This document shows positions 11,863 through 24,800 of a stretch of DNA of 64,000 nt, one piece after another; position 1 is the first letter of the stretch, and the number at the start of each line of letters is the position of its first letter. The DNA comes from Aphelocoma coerulescens. Taxonomy: Eukaryota > Chordata > Aves > Passeriformes > Corvidae. The position numbers and the translations under genes are program-made. The notes under the pieces are model-generated. The model searched no databases and was not told the origin of the DNA. It saw only the letters and a list, made by a program, of their open reading frames with translations. The DNA is taken from NCBI RefSeq assembly GCF_041296385.1, contig NC_091014.1, positions 67,340,578-67,404,577 of the forward strand, written 5' to 3'.

Positions 11863-14837
11863 TGTTCTAAGCTATACTTTTGTAACAAGTGTGGAGCCTA
11901 ATGATTTTTGCTCGTTACTTACTGCAGCTTTTTGCATGACAGTCTCCCAATTGCTTTCCTCCTGCAGACACTGACCATTAGGAAGACACTGCTGCAGAGT
12001 CTGAAACCAAACCAGCCTATTCCTTGTTCTCAAGTCATCTTGGGTTGGAAGCTGCCGAAACTCTTCCTTCTGGATAAATAACTGTGATGTCCCCATCATC
12101 CCCAGAATTGGATTTCTTCACTGAGATTGCTGAAACACTGGTCTGCTCCAAGATTTCTCTCATAAAGGAATTGTTCACCTCCACAACAGGAGTGAGAAAA
12201 GTTTAAATGCTTTGGGCTCACTCCCAGGCACAGGACTTATTATTTGAGCTTTTGTTTGGAAATAAATTGAGTTCTTGTCATAGATTTGGCATCTTCTCCC
12301 GTGGTTCTTACATATCAAACTTTCTCATCATTCTGGAAGAAGATTCAAGTGTTTGTTCTCTTTCTTTTACTGGCACTCTTCTTTGTTTATTTATTTTGTA
12401 TTCTTGAGATGTGCTGCATCTCTGGAGTTTGTATTTCTACCTTTAGCGTAAAAACGCTGTACATACAAGTCTAGAATGAATCTGAAGATTAGTCTAATTT
12501 TTCATGTGACTTTGACTTGAACATTTTTCTGTTTATGTTTATATTGCTATTTCAAATATGTGCATTGCCTGTATTCTTTATGCCTTTTCCCCATCTATAA
12601 CTCAATAAAATAATGTCCCCATTCTGCAGAACCGTATCACAAGTGTGTGACAGTGACAACAGTTTCTGAATAATAATGAATGATAATTTTAAATGTGTTA
12701 ATCTATATTTATATCTATTTCTGTATCTATATCTGTCTGTCACAGCCTGAAATTCTTCTGATGTGGGATTTAAGATGGTGAAAAAATTACCAGCGAGTGG
12801 TAAGCTCGGCTCGGGGATAATTCTTCATAAACCTGTTTGGACTTGAAAGGTAGATTTTCCTGCTCCATAAAGGTTTATGTTCTTTATTTCAGTTCTCATC
12901 CATGGCTAAATTTAGAACTGATATTACATGAATCAGTGGAGTGTCACCCATTTCACCAGAGAAGTTTGTGTGAGGACAGTACTTCCCTGTGCTACTCTTG
13001 GAACTGGATGCTGTAGGACCTGGCCCTGCCTTGTTGGAGTGCTTAAGGCAGATTCTCAGCTGGCATGAACCAGCCTAATTTCCTTGACATTAGTGGAGCT
13101 CTTCTGTTTTTTGCTCACTGAACACCTCAGAGTTTATCTGCATTTAAATGAAACTTGTTTCTGTGAAGCACAAACTTTTTAAAGGAATTTGTTGGGTTGT
13201 TTTTAACCCTCTCTACTAAGGAACAGAGTACCATGACCTGGGAGATCTGTGGGCTGATGCAAGCCTTAGGCCTTTAACTGAAGGGCTTCATCCTTGTCAC
13301 ATGGATCTTCCAGTTCCTTCCAAGTGCCTTGATTTTCTTTTGCTGGATAGATCCAGTGAGGTGCTCAGCTCTGTGCTGAGGCATAGTCCTGACTGATGTG
13401 AACAGATGCACAAGTGGATTCAGGACTGAGGCTTTAATGAGGAGGTTTCTGAGTCTCTGGAAACAGGCTTTGATCTTAGAGTGAACTTATCAAAATTCTG
13501 AGCGCTCTGAGCATTCGTGGACATTAAAGTCCCTCAGAGCAAGGACATGAAACCATTCAGTGTCTCTCTTGCTTTGGGGAGATTCAGCTTTTTTTTTGGC
13601 ATATTTGTTAAAAGGCATTCACTGCCAGGAGAAACTTGAGGCCATTGTACAATGCTGGCTTTTTACTGCTGTAATATTCCTTTGGGTCTCAAAGGTTTAG
13701 TGAAGTCAGTGGGAAATTTTCTATCACTTTCAGTGTGTTGGGAACATGTCCTTGCTGCAAGTAAGACCCCATCAAAAAGCTATTTACAAAGCAAAGAGGG
13801 AAGGACATTTCTCGTCCTTGTCTATTTAATGCTGTATGCCAAGCCTCTGTTCAGGATTTTAAATCGTGCAAATTGCAAAGTGTCCCATCCAAATAGAATG
13901 AAGGCTGAACTCACTCAAGCTGTGGGATATTTACCACAGGGAATGGGCAGTAGGACCTCCAAGGGGAAGCCTGAGGATTGTGAGTGGTGACAGTGGTGAT
14001 GGGGACAGGTGACTTGTCTGACTTACCTACACCTCCATCACTGAACTGAGTGGAGCTTTATTTTCCCATGTACCCCAAAATGACAGCTCCTGATTCCTCT
14101 TACATCTTGGAGGCATAGTATACACAACTAGACATCTCCAATCAGAAACAAGATATGTTCCTGTAAACAAACATCTGGGGCTGGTTTATAATTAGGGTTT
14201 CTATTTATAGGACATCTTCTTTCACTTAGGTGCACTACTGCTGCTGTTTTGCCAAAAGCATGCTCATTAATTTCTTTCCAGCTTCTCCTTGTCATTATTA
14301 GAGGATAGGAAGCAAGTTCATGGTTTAATAAGCTTGAGTTTCAGACTAGGCTAATCAAATCATTTTGATCATTTTATTAGTTTTTAATTTGCAATAAGAG
14401 ATTCAATTCAGATGAAAATATCTTCAACCTGAAAAGGGGAGTTTGCTTAGAAGTTGACTGTCCTTAACCAGCTGCCAGCTCTGTGCTTGGGCTTTGTGCC
14501 TGTAGTTACAGGAAAGAAGGTCCAAGGTAGTCAGGAAACACAACAGAAGCCTCCTAATGATGAAAAAGGTGATGGACTGAAATCCACCGAGGTGAACGTG
14601 GTGCAAAGACCTGTCTAGGACAGGACTCTTAATCCCAGGATCCAGTCCCATAGCCTTGTGAGCGTGTTTGCAGCAGAGGAACCTTGCAGCGCATGTGCCT
14701 GCCATCAGCCTGAATCGGCTGCCAACACTCTGCTGAGCACTGAGTTCATTCATTTTTATTGCTGGGTTTTCAGGAGGCAAGATGAGCAAAATCAACATCA
14801 ATCTCCAACAGATGGGACTAGAGGAGGGCAGCTGCAG
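11863..14837. other. Unique sequence with a degenerate TATC-type patch
   Basis: No gene recognised. A degenerate TATC/TATT microsatellite lies near 12700-12738. Frames of 112 aa (13652-13990, plus) and 125 aa (14424-14801, minus) show no recognisable domain or codon bias. Confidence 0.45.
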
Positions 14838-15071
14838 GCATACGGTGCACTACATACGGCAGGCGAGCGCACGTGGAATCCTCTGCCCCCGGAGCTCCGG
14901 CATTTCCGCTACACAGGCAGCAGGAAAATACAATTATCTGAATTAACTGCCCGCAAATCCCCGTGCCTTGTTCTGCCCAGTCGGGAATTCAGGCAGGACT
15001 CGGGGAACACTGAGCACAGAGGTGCAATTCCTCACGTGGCAGCGGTGAAAAAGCACATTCCTGCCTACGTG
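14838..15071. promoter_or_regulatory. CpG-richer block, possible regulatory or conserved non-coding element
   Basis: About fourteen CpG dinucleotides occur in some 230 bp, for example in acggcaggcgagcgcacgtg, against a background with very few. It is below the usual size and density of a full CpG island. A 139-aa frame crosses it without recognisable domains. It is not part of any CR1 or LTR that I recognise. Confidence 0.3.
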
Positions 15072-16450
15072 AGATGAACAAGGGCATTCCTGCGAGCCTC
15101 CTGCCTTTTCTTTTTTGTTCTTGGTAGCTCATTCTATTTTGTTTTTACCTTTCAGGCTGGCAAATGAGATTACAGCACAGGCATGCAGAAAATAAAATGC
15201 AGCAGAAACATGTGTAAACAAGATTACTAGGGCAAAAGAGTGCCTCTCAGCACATTAGCTGCACTGGGGGATGTGAGGCTGGGGCAGGGCTGGGAGCATT
15301 TTTTGCCTGGGTACAGCAGATGCAGGCAGAAGATATTAATGATGTGCTCTGAGAGAGCTGCTCATTGAGTGCAGACAAACTGCGGGTGGGAAAGAAGCAC
15401 AAAGAGTTTGATTTGTTTGGGGTATTTTTATTATCCTTCCCCCCCCCAAAAATATTGCCTTGGAATCATGTTGGATTTTCACAACTTTCAAGGATCTCAG
15501 CTGTCATTTTGCTGTCTCTCATGTGCGGACCCACACACACTTGGCTCTGTGGGACACAAGGATGGGACAGGGGAGCTGCTGTAGGATGAGAAATCTGATA
15601 ATGACCAAAAACGTTTTGTTGGTGATAGGGAGGGGATACTTTTGGTTGGGTTCTTTGCTGTTGGTTTAAGATGCTTGAGGGTTGTTGATACAAGCCCTGT
15701 CTGCCCAGTCTGTCTGAAGAGCTGTGATCTCTTACCTTTGAGAGCTCTGCATGAGGAAGGGGCCACAGGAGAAATAAAATTAGCTTGTGTTTTTAAAAAA
15801 ACAACATAACCACATCACGACAAATCCTCCACCTTTCTGCTTGGTGGCAGAATCTCTGCTCCCTCCCACACAGCCCCAGCTGGAGAGCCTTTACTTGCAG
15901 CAAAACTGCTCTGGTGGTGACAGTCCCTTTCCATTCACTGCTCCCTTTTCCTTCCCTCCTAGGTAGCAGCAGCTGCCACCACAGCCCCTCTTTTCTGCCT
16001 CTGAGGGGCTCCCCACTTATGTAATTTGCAGAAGGAAAAGGAAGAAAATACTGAATTGATGATAGACAGGGCCAGGGTGATCTTTCTAGCCACAGAGATT
16101 AACAGGTCTGGTGCTGCAGTGAGCATGCTGCCTCACTTTCAGGTGGAGTAAAGCCTTTCACCCAGGCCCTCAACCTGCCTCACCCACAAAGCCAAGGCAG
16201 AGGAGCTCTGTGCTCATGTGCTTCTGGGTTTAAAAGTGCCTTTCAGGCCAGAGTTGAACCTGCTGTTTTGAGCCAGGCTAAGTTAATGTGTTGGGGGGAA
16301 TGTGGCTGCGTGGGAGCTTTTTTGCACCTCACTGGCCAAAATCTGGTCTCTTTGGCAGTGCCAAGATCAGTGGTGCTGCTGAGGGGTCCTCTAGGGAGAG
16401 TGTCCCCTTATTCCCCTCTTTGTCGACCAGGGGAAGGAGGGAACAAGTAT
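15072..16450. other. Unique sequence, no feature recognised
   Basis: Includes a short C/A run at 15439-15451. No repeat or gene seen. Confidence 0.45.
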
Positions 16451-16557
16451 CTTGAGCAACCTGGTGTGGTTGAAGGTGTCCCTTCCCTGGCCAGGAGGTT
16501 GGAACGTGATGGTCTTTAAGGTCCCTTCCAGCCCAAAGTATTCTGTGATTCTGTGAC
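16451..16557 (+). mobile_element. CR1 LINE 3' terminus
   Basis: About 105 bp of the CR1 3' end, from cttgagcaacctggt through ggtcccttccagcccaaagt to terminal units attctgtgattctgtgacc. Strongly 5' truncated. Confidence 0.93.
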
Positions 16558-17233
16558 CTTATTGAACCATGCTGAGTCCTGGCTGAGTCAAGGGCCCTTG
16601 ATTTCTGTCCTTAAAGAGTAAAGCTCAAAGCAGCTTTTGGGAAGAAGAGGGGGTAGGCGGCAGGAATTAATTTTCCTCTGCTCACTCTGAGGTCTGCCCC
16701 CATCGGTGAGATGGATGGCAGTGTGGAAGCTGGGAACAGATGTGTGCTCCAGCAGCTAATGAAGTGTGAGTGATTGCTTCCCTTCTTGCTTAGGAAGCAC
16801 AGCAGAGTGCTCCTTTCTCTGCCACAGGCCGTCCTCCAGGACATCGGAACAGGGCTTCTAACGCTCCAGTAGGGAGAAGCGTCAAAGAGTGGGGAATGAG
16901 CGGAGCAGCCTTTGGGGACTGAAGGGGTGGCTGCAGCCTCAGTGCAATTTATATGTTGGCTAAGGACTGTAAATGGATAAATGATAAATGGAGCACAGCT
17001 ATCACCCCTCAGCTGCGTGGAGGTTGCCAACCTCTGTGGAGGATAACCAATCATTTGGATTCATTTAAACAGGACAACTCACTGCAACAGTGTGGAGCCA
17101 ACGTATCCGTGTAAGCACCTCAGCGGAGAGTCAAAAACAAGACTGAGGGAAAAAAATATCCCATCTGTCAGTGCAGAATTCTCACAAAACCACCTGGTTG
17201 CTAGAATTCCTTACCCTGATGTTCCATGGGTTT
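16558..17233. other. Unique sequence, no feature recognised
   Basis: A 147-aa minus-strand frame (16611-17054) spans this stretch but shows no recognisable motif. Nothing else seen. Confidence 0.45.
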
Positions 17234-17402
17234 CACAGAATCATGGAATGGCTTGGGTTGGAGGGGACCTTAAAGCCCATCCAGTCCCACCCCCTGCCAT
17301 GGGCAGGGACACCTTCCACTATCCCAGGTTGCTCAGAGCCCCATCCAACCTGGCCTTGGACACTGCCAGGGATGGGGCAGTCTCAGCTTTCGCTGGACAA
17401 GT
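17234..17402 (-). mobile_element. CR1 LINE 3' part, antisense
   Basis: The plus strand reads cacagaatcatggaatggct, gttggaggggaccttaaag, then ccatgggcagggacaccttc to gccagggatggggcag. This is the reverse complement of a CR1 3' end, 5' truncated at about 17402. Confidence 0.94.
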
Positions 17403-18677
17403 TTATTTCAACTTTTTCTCTCACAGACAGCAGAGCTCAGGCTGACAGACAAAGAGGATGTAAGAGCAAACCCTTTCCTACCTGGTTACAGAAACTATTG
17501 CCTTTTCTCAGTGTTACACTATGAGAATTATGCACTAGAGAACAAAATTCTCCATTTAGAGCCTTCCCAATGCCATTTTCAATCCTCTGTCCAGCATCCC
17601 TGGGCCCCGCTGGCACTGCCTGGTCGTGCAGGTGGAGAATTCCTACGCTCAGCACCACACCCAGGGGAGTTTCTGGGTTGCTTTGGCTTTGCTTGATTTT
17701 TCCATTCTTTTGTGCTTCATTAGTGTAAAAAAAACCAGGCTGCTCCCAGCATGTATTTGTTAGGCACACATAGAGGGAAGAGTAAAGATCTTTAAATGCT
17801 GAGGGACATATTTTTCTCAGTAGATTTTCCAGCCTGTTTTGCCAAACTGGAACTCCCTGCTCAGCTTCATTTGGAAATTGCCACAAATAAAGCCCATACT
17901 GAAAACCTTCAAAGTACAAATAACTATGAAGAGAAAGAGTTCAAGAGTTCATAGCTGTCCCAACTTTTCCCAACTTAAATTGGGGTTTTGCTAGTCAAGG
18001 TTTGAGGTTCTGGAAAAAAAAAAAAAATCTCTAATATAAAATAATTTCTTTTTCTTTTTCTTTTTTTTTTTTTTTTTTAATAAGGTCTATTTAAAGCACT
18101 TTGATACACTAGAATGCACTGCACAAAAGGCAGCTTTTGTCACTTGCCTTTGATCATCTAACAGGTTTTCTGTGAGGAATATGAGCAAGAGCTGATGGGA
18201 AAAAAAGGGACAGGCAATAGTTAATGGTGGTTTTTAAAACTGGCCATCCAGGCTAGTGCAGCTGAGTAAATGTGACAGCTAAAACTCTGACTTCCCAGGC
18301 CCTGTCCATATGAATTGCTGGTAAAACTTCCCTTCTCCTGAGATGAACACTTAAGGACTCCATGGCGAGCTTTGCCATTCTCTCTGTTTGCACTGGTATG
18401 GATCAGAATAAAAACTTCTCCTCACAACTTACTTTATTCACGATATAAGAAGGTTCTAAGAATAAAATCTAGCTAAGTATCTCCTGACCCACTCTCCAAA
18501 AAAATGAAACTCAGGCCTAGAAGGGTCTGGTGTAAAAATTGTTCATTTTTTTATGGTGCCCATAGTTTGAGGATAGGCATGAGGGAAAGCCATCCTCTGA
18601 AGAGATACAGTCCAAGGAAAAGCAGAAACACTGTAGGAGAATGGATGGGATATGGGATAATAATAAATGCTTTTGCC
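17403..18677. other. Unique sequence with A and T homopolymer tracts
   Basis: A-tract at 18014-18027 and T-tract at 18060-18078 with TTTTTC interruptions upstream. No gene recognised. Confidence 0.45.
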
Positions 18678-18736
18678 ATGGCTCAAGGCCAGGAAGATGG
18701 GATCGCTGATAAGCAGGTGAATCAGCTGAAAGTGAG
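18678..18736 (+). other. Possible small 5' coding exon with strong donor
   Basis: An ATG in a good Kozak context (tttgccATGG) opens a frame reading MAQGQEDGIADKQVNQLKV, followed directly by a strong splice donor (GTGAG then gtaaga at 18737). The frame is also open upstream to 18504. The pattern fits a first coding exon of about 20 codons. No promoter or CpG island lies upstream and the peptide is not recognised, so chance is a serious alternative. Confidence 0.15.
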
Positions 18737-20877
18737 GTAAGAATATTCTCTTGTTCTCCCCTTGGGCACAGCGAGTCCACTCTGAGCAAGGTGCTTTGAT
18801 TAAGTGGAAGTTGATTCCAGGCTACACAACCCCCCTTTCTCTGTGTAGGGGTGCGTCCCAAAGATCCATCTTAGCAAATAAATGTACCAAATTTCTGAAG
18901 GAATAGGATGGCCTTATAACAAAGGCATGAAAGGCTTGGGGAAAGAAGGTTGTACAGTGGCGAAGAAAGTAATAGGGAATGACTGAAAAAAACCCCGAAC
19001 CCTGAAGCTCCAAAACTTCCATGTAATGAACCTCCCAAAGACAGTACTCAAATCCAGCCAGTGAAAACACTCCTTGGTGACCAGCTTGAACCTCTCAAGG
19101 TATAAGGATGGGGTGAAGTGAAAATCACCCCCCTTTTCTACTTCTTCATTGTTATCCTGTCTGCTTTGTGCTGGAAATGTGTCTCTGCTAGTCACAGAAC
19201 AGCAAGCAAAGGAAGGGGAAAGAAGGAACATTTGCACCAACTGGGATCCCATGGCCAGTTGATTCCATGGCCACTGATCCCAGTGAATTTTAACAGGCTG
19301 ATGGCAGCACAGTGCTATCTTTCTTTCATGGGGTGAATCGATTTCATCAGCCTTTTCCTTTCAGTAAAAGTGAAGGTAATATTGCTAAACGGGATTCTGA
19401 TGGTAGTATCTCGAGTGAAAAAGCTGCAGGATGTGTACAGGAAATTTCCATCAATCTTTTGTGTCAGGTAGCCTTGGCATTGAGAGCAGTTTTCATGACA
19501 TTTCTGAAAGAAATGTCAATAAATCAGCCTCACTCAAGGGCCACATTACCAGTGTAACCACTTTTTAAAGGAGGCTAGAAATAGTGTAAAGACCTCAGCT
19601 CTGTTCCAACATGAGTTTATGATTGTGAGGCACACCACAGTGTGTGAGACTTAAAACACAAACTGTTTTCAGAAAGACTTTTGGCTTTCTCCTGATGTAG
19701 TTTGATGCATAATAGCAATTTATAGATGGTCACTTGTGCCAACACTTTAAAAAATTGAGAAGTAGTAATTTCTACTTTTTGTATTTCTCTTTTTTCTATT
19801 TTCCCCCTTATATTTTGTCCAAAATTTAGAACAGAAATAAAAATACTTCATGAAAATAATTGGAAATTTCGAAAGCTCAAACTGGAGTGTTTTATAAGTC
19901 AGCAATTTTTGTCCTAGCTGAAATGACACAGAATGCCATGAATAAAATATATATGAAATTATGGCTACACCTGAATAATATTATTTGGTGTAATTGTCAT
20001 AGAAACAAGATAAGAAGGTGAAACAGAGCTTTACTGCTCTGGATGAGAGGTCCCCAGTCACCTAAACCATGTTATCCAGAAGAATATTGTTCTAATTTTT
20101 TCCACTAGCTCCATTTTGACTCAACATCCATTAGATACTTTCCCATTTTCCAGGGAGTTAAAGTCTGAGAAAGCCACACTGGTGATCAAGACAGAAACTG
20201 AGAGTAAATAAAGTGTGGATATATTCTAGTGTGGAAGATTATGTGGTCTGATGTGTGTGGTCAGCTTTCCGTGGCTCCCATCCAGGATCCCCATCAGCCT
20301 GCTTGTGAGCTTTTCTCTGTCCTTGTACTCCCAAAACACCTCCAGCAATCCATTGGAAGCTGTGGAAAAACAGGTCCTGCAATGAACACAACCCTGTGCA
20401 GGAAGAGTGGTGTGGAAATATGAAGAATAATCTGTGAGGAGAGTAGGTTTATATTTCTGATCCTCGTTCTGGGAATGAAATCATTCCTTTCCAGATATAC
20501 CCGAAATTAGAGCCCATATTGCTGGAACCCAGAGTGCAGGGAATGTTTCTCTGCCTGTCCTGAGGGGCCCATCCTCCCAGGGAAACACTGTTTTTATCCT
20601 TTGTCCATGGAGAGGGCTGCCAAGGCTTTGGGATGAATCTACAAGGGTGTGAGTTAGGTGGTAGTATAATACATAGCTTGTTACAGAGTGAAAAATTTAG
20701 AGTTTTAGGTTTATTAGTATGGTAAGTAGATGAAGACAAGATGGAGGATCCCTGTGGTTTTTCAGGTCTCTTCCTTCTTCTTCACCTACTCCATTTCCTG
20801 CAGTGTTGGTAGCACAGAATGATTGGTTAGGAAATGCTGCAGTACAGGGCTACGTGAATGGATAGTTCATTAAGCAC
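18737..20877. other. Unique sequence, no feature recognised
   Basis: AT-leaning DNA with no repeat or gene that I can support. Confidence 0.45.
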
Positions 20878-21103
20878 TGATGGAAAAGTATAAATAATGT
20901 ACATTCTTGGTGACAACTGGGTGATTTACCTTTAAAAGGGCCTTGAATTTCCTGTATCGTGTCTTTTGGTACTTGCCCTGCTTCATGCTATGTTGGCAGC
21001 ATGTAAATTGCTGATAAGATATAATAAACAATCTGAAGACCGAGAAGATCCAATAGTCCCGTTCGTCTCTTACTCCTGGCAAGGACTTTCTCCCCCATCC
21101 GGG
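20878..21103 (+). mobile_element. Probable endogenous-retrovirus LTR
   Basis: About 226 bp with LTR-like order: TG start, a TATA-like tataaat at 20889, ctttaaaagggcc near 20932, and a polyadenylation signal AATAAA at 21023 followed by caatctgaagaccgagaaga, a U5 sequence typical of passerine LTRs. A 6-bp direct repeat aagcac flanks it (20872-20877 and 21104-21109), the target-duplication size of ERVK-class elements. The right end reads ccatccggg rather than CA. An alternative is that the LTR ends at 21112 (gcacaca) and a primer-binding-site-like tgggggtcgagaacc follows. No gag or pol frame follows. Confidence 0.5.
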
Positions 21104-21776
21104 AAGCACACATGGGGGTCGAGAACCTGCACACATATCTCAAAGTGTGTTTGTCAATTCACTCATACAAGGAAGAAAAGTATGGAACAGCTGATACTTG
21201 TGGGAGAGTTAAGAAGAACGAATAGGATTTTAAAAATACCAGCCCTACTGAGGTAACGGCTCCGTTGTGCATCAGCCTGGTGCTACGGGCCTCGTGTTTG
21301 TTTCTCTGTTGCCAGAAAAGCTTAATGGAGGTTAAGGTTTCTATCAGTACTTGAAATTTTATTTTGATATCTCAGATACCACAGAACATAACACAGGGAA
21401 ATAATAACATTTTTGTTTCAGTAGCATTGATCTAGTTTGGACCTCATGTTATTTGGAGCTTTAACAGGTCAGAAGAGTTACCGTGATCACAAAATGTGGC
21501 ACAGAAATGCCTTTACTATACATAAATTAAGATAAAATGGTATGGTTGCAACGCATTCCCTTAGGTAGTTTAAGGTTAAAACAGCCTGGCACCAGGGCAG
21601 AGCTCTTAGAGGGAAAATTTTTTATGCAGGCACTCCCATCTTCCAAAGCTCCAGCTTTCCCAAAAACCTAGTCTTTGAGCTTTGGTAAATTTGGTAAGAT
21701 GTTCTGCCCTCATCCTTCTTAATGTCCTTAAATTTTTTTTTCTTTTGGTTGTAATTACTTATCCTTTCTTCTTAAA
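21104..21776. other. Unique sequence next to LTR
   Basis: Starts with the right copy of the aagcac repeat. No retroviral coding region recognised. The remainder is AT-leaning unique DNA. Confidence 0.4.

Positions 21777-21834
<58 letters not shown>
21777..21834. repeat. (AT)n dinucleotide microsatellite
   Basis: About 26 uninterrupted AT units at 21781-21832, preceded by atac and followed by an A-rich run. Perfect tracts of this length are usually length-polymorphic. Confidence 0.97.
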
Positions 21835-21840
<6 letters not shown>

Positions 21841-24800
21841 ATCTGATTGCGTAGCTTTCCAGATTATTGCATTCCATGAAGTTTCCCTGTGTCTGTGGAT
21901 TGTTCTTTATTTACTCAGATGTTTAGGAAAATAATCTTTCCACCTCTGGCTGTGAAACTTAGATCGAATGATCATGGTTCCCTACTAATATCTGGTGATT
22001 AAGGTGGCCCAACAATTCTTTTTTTCTTTTTTTTCACACAGGATTTATATTTTAAATAGACTGTTCTCCACTCTAACACTTATCTGATGATATGCAAATG
22101 AAAGATGAGCTGAGAGACCACAGAGCTGCACTTAATCGAAGTACAAATAAATGCACAAAGTAATGACTTTTCTCTTTATTTGTCACACTTAGAGAAGTTT
22201 AAGTGCTGGCCTTCAGATAACTCCATTCAGTTCACATCAGGTGAGTGGGAGAAGATTCCAGGCCAAAGAGATTGAACTGCTCACCACATGAAGAAAACTT
22301 GACCTGACAACCCCAAAATCTGCCCTCTCATCAGCTGTGGGATCAGTGACCTCAGTGGCTCTTTCCCCTTTCTCTCCAGTGATTCTCTTCATGCTCCATG
22401 AAATGTGCATTGCTTTGACAGTCAGCAGAGCACTGGAAGATGGAAAACAAATACTGCAAATGTAAAGTTCTTGGCTCACTGAGCTGATCTCCCAAAGTAG
22501 ATGTATTTTGCCCTGCATGGGGTCTTCAAACTCAAAAACCATGGAATGACTTCTGGAAGAATTTGTGACCAAAAAAAAAAGTTATTATTAGATCCCAAAT
22601 TAGCCCCCTAATTTCTGATTCCTTTCTCTCTTGTCCATTGTCCTTTGCTCCCACAACACTCTTTAGCAGAAATCAGGTGTTTGAAAGTACTCAAAGCAGT
22701 CAGTGCTTGCAGTAGAAATTTTGCTTCTGGTCACATGCAGTCCATACTGTTTGCTCCTTGTCTTGTTTGAAGATAAGATTTTCCTAAAAGCAGCTGCCTC
22801 ACTAAGAACAGAACAGGGAAAGCTGAAATTCCAGGGATTAAATTGGATTTTCCCATGCAAGAGCATGTATACAGTGAGATACATGCCAGCCTGTTTACCC
22901 CTCTGTAGAGTCCAGTGAAGACAGCTTCAAAAGCTCACAGATAGCTCACATACCAGAAGAAGTTACTTCTCAGTGATGAATTCATACTAAATTTATCCCA
23001 ATTCCAGAGCAGCAGTTTGTATTGCTATAGTTTATAGCAGTTTATGTTTTAAAAAAGAACCTCCTTTCCTCGCCTTCTGAGACTTGAGTTTCACTTGGGA
23101 AACTTCTCTCAACAGTTCTGATTTTTTTTCTTTCCCTTCTCTTTCAAGTAAAATCACGAGCTGCTGAAAGGTCCCAATTTAAGTTCTGTGGGACAGCAGG
23201 GCCCTCCAAATGGTCTCTGCAGAAGTGGCTCTTGGCAAAGGCAACACGCCGGCTTTTTTATTTGGTTTCCTCTGTGAGGGTGAAATTCCCACCACGAGGG
23301 CAGCCATGGGCTGGAGAAAGAAGGTACTGTATGATCCTGGGAGATAAATAATCAAAATATTAATAATCGGAAAGTAGGAGGAGGGATAACAGACCCCAAA
23401 GGGCACAGGAGATAAACAGGTAAGGGTGCAAACTGTGGGGATCCAATGAGAAAGGCAGACAAAAAGAAGAGGATGAGGGATATTGTCCTCTGCTCTGTGA
23501 GAGTCCAGGGATGCCATTAAAAGGAAGATCTGCATGGGTACAGGATATAAAAAATAATTAGGAAGAGGCATCATAGTCAGATAACATAATTATAGGAAAT
23601 CTTCGGGAATGACTGACCTGTAGCATTTTCATTCCTCGGTGAAAGAGGTGTAAAACACATGGGAGAGTCATAATCATAAAGGTTTCTCATCATTCTCAGA
23701 GTGTCCAGCTGAGTGTGGAGAAAGGAACCTGCAATCAGGCTGAGCATACAACTGAGCATACAACAATATCTCTGATATGATGGTTTTGGGGTGTTTTTGT
23801 GGTGTTTTTTTTTTTATTTTAAATAGTTGCCAAACTCACTTTGTAAAATGGGTACCCAGTAGCAATAGCTGGAATGTAATATAGCTCTGCCTGTTTTGCT
23901 CTGAGACTTCAGCCTGGAATTAGGTCACTATAAGTGGACCTTTTTGGCCCACGTGGTCTCATATTGTTCCTTCTTCCTCCAAGTCCACTGATTTGGATGG
24001 ATTTTGAAGCAGATGCCAAAAATATGTCACATGTAGGCCAAAGGTATCCTTTCCAGATTTGCAATGTTTCAACAGTGTAGAACAATTTTGGTGGCTCTAG
24101 GATAGCTATGGAGAAGAAGGGAAACATTATTTTCTGGACTGAAGCAGTGAATTCCAGATAGTGATACCATAAATTTCAATGGACCTCGGATACATGGGTT
24201 CAATCATAAACTTTAGGCATTGAGCACCTTCAAATCCTCAGCTGCAGAAATCAGTCTATGAGAGGGACAGCTCCAGCTTCTGCTTGCCTATGTTTAAAAG
24301 CCTTCCCTGTCTTTAGAAAACACATTGGCCATAAAAATGGAACAATCCAAGAAGGCAAAACCCCATTATTTCCTCTAGATGGAATTAAGTAGTGGGAGAG
24401 TTGGGAACATCAAGTTTCAAGAAGCAGGCTTGCTCCTGAGTTTGTGTTAATTAACTATTCTAACAGTGCCAATCCCATGAAAAGGAAAGAGCTTGTCATC
24501 TAGAACCATATAAAATAGCATTAATAGTATGTACCAGACACACATTTGCTTCCAACAGGACTTTTCCAGTGGTTCCCACGTGTCTGTTCAAAATGTGTCT
24601 CAATACCTGGAGTCACCCAGGTATTCCAGGAGGAAAACAAAACAAAAACCTGGTTGAAACAAAATCCTGCTGACCATGTGCCTGAGGTTGCCTGTTAAAG
24701 CCAGCAAAGAGATAAGATTGAAATAATGTGAGATAATGATTGAGGATGCAACTTCCCTCCCTCATTTTAAAGGGAAATAATGACCTGTTAGCTTCCTGCC

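Noticed and set aside
15715..15770. Minus-strand micro-exon between cag and gtaagag
   Set aside because: An 11-bp exon with no partner exons is much more likely to be chance.
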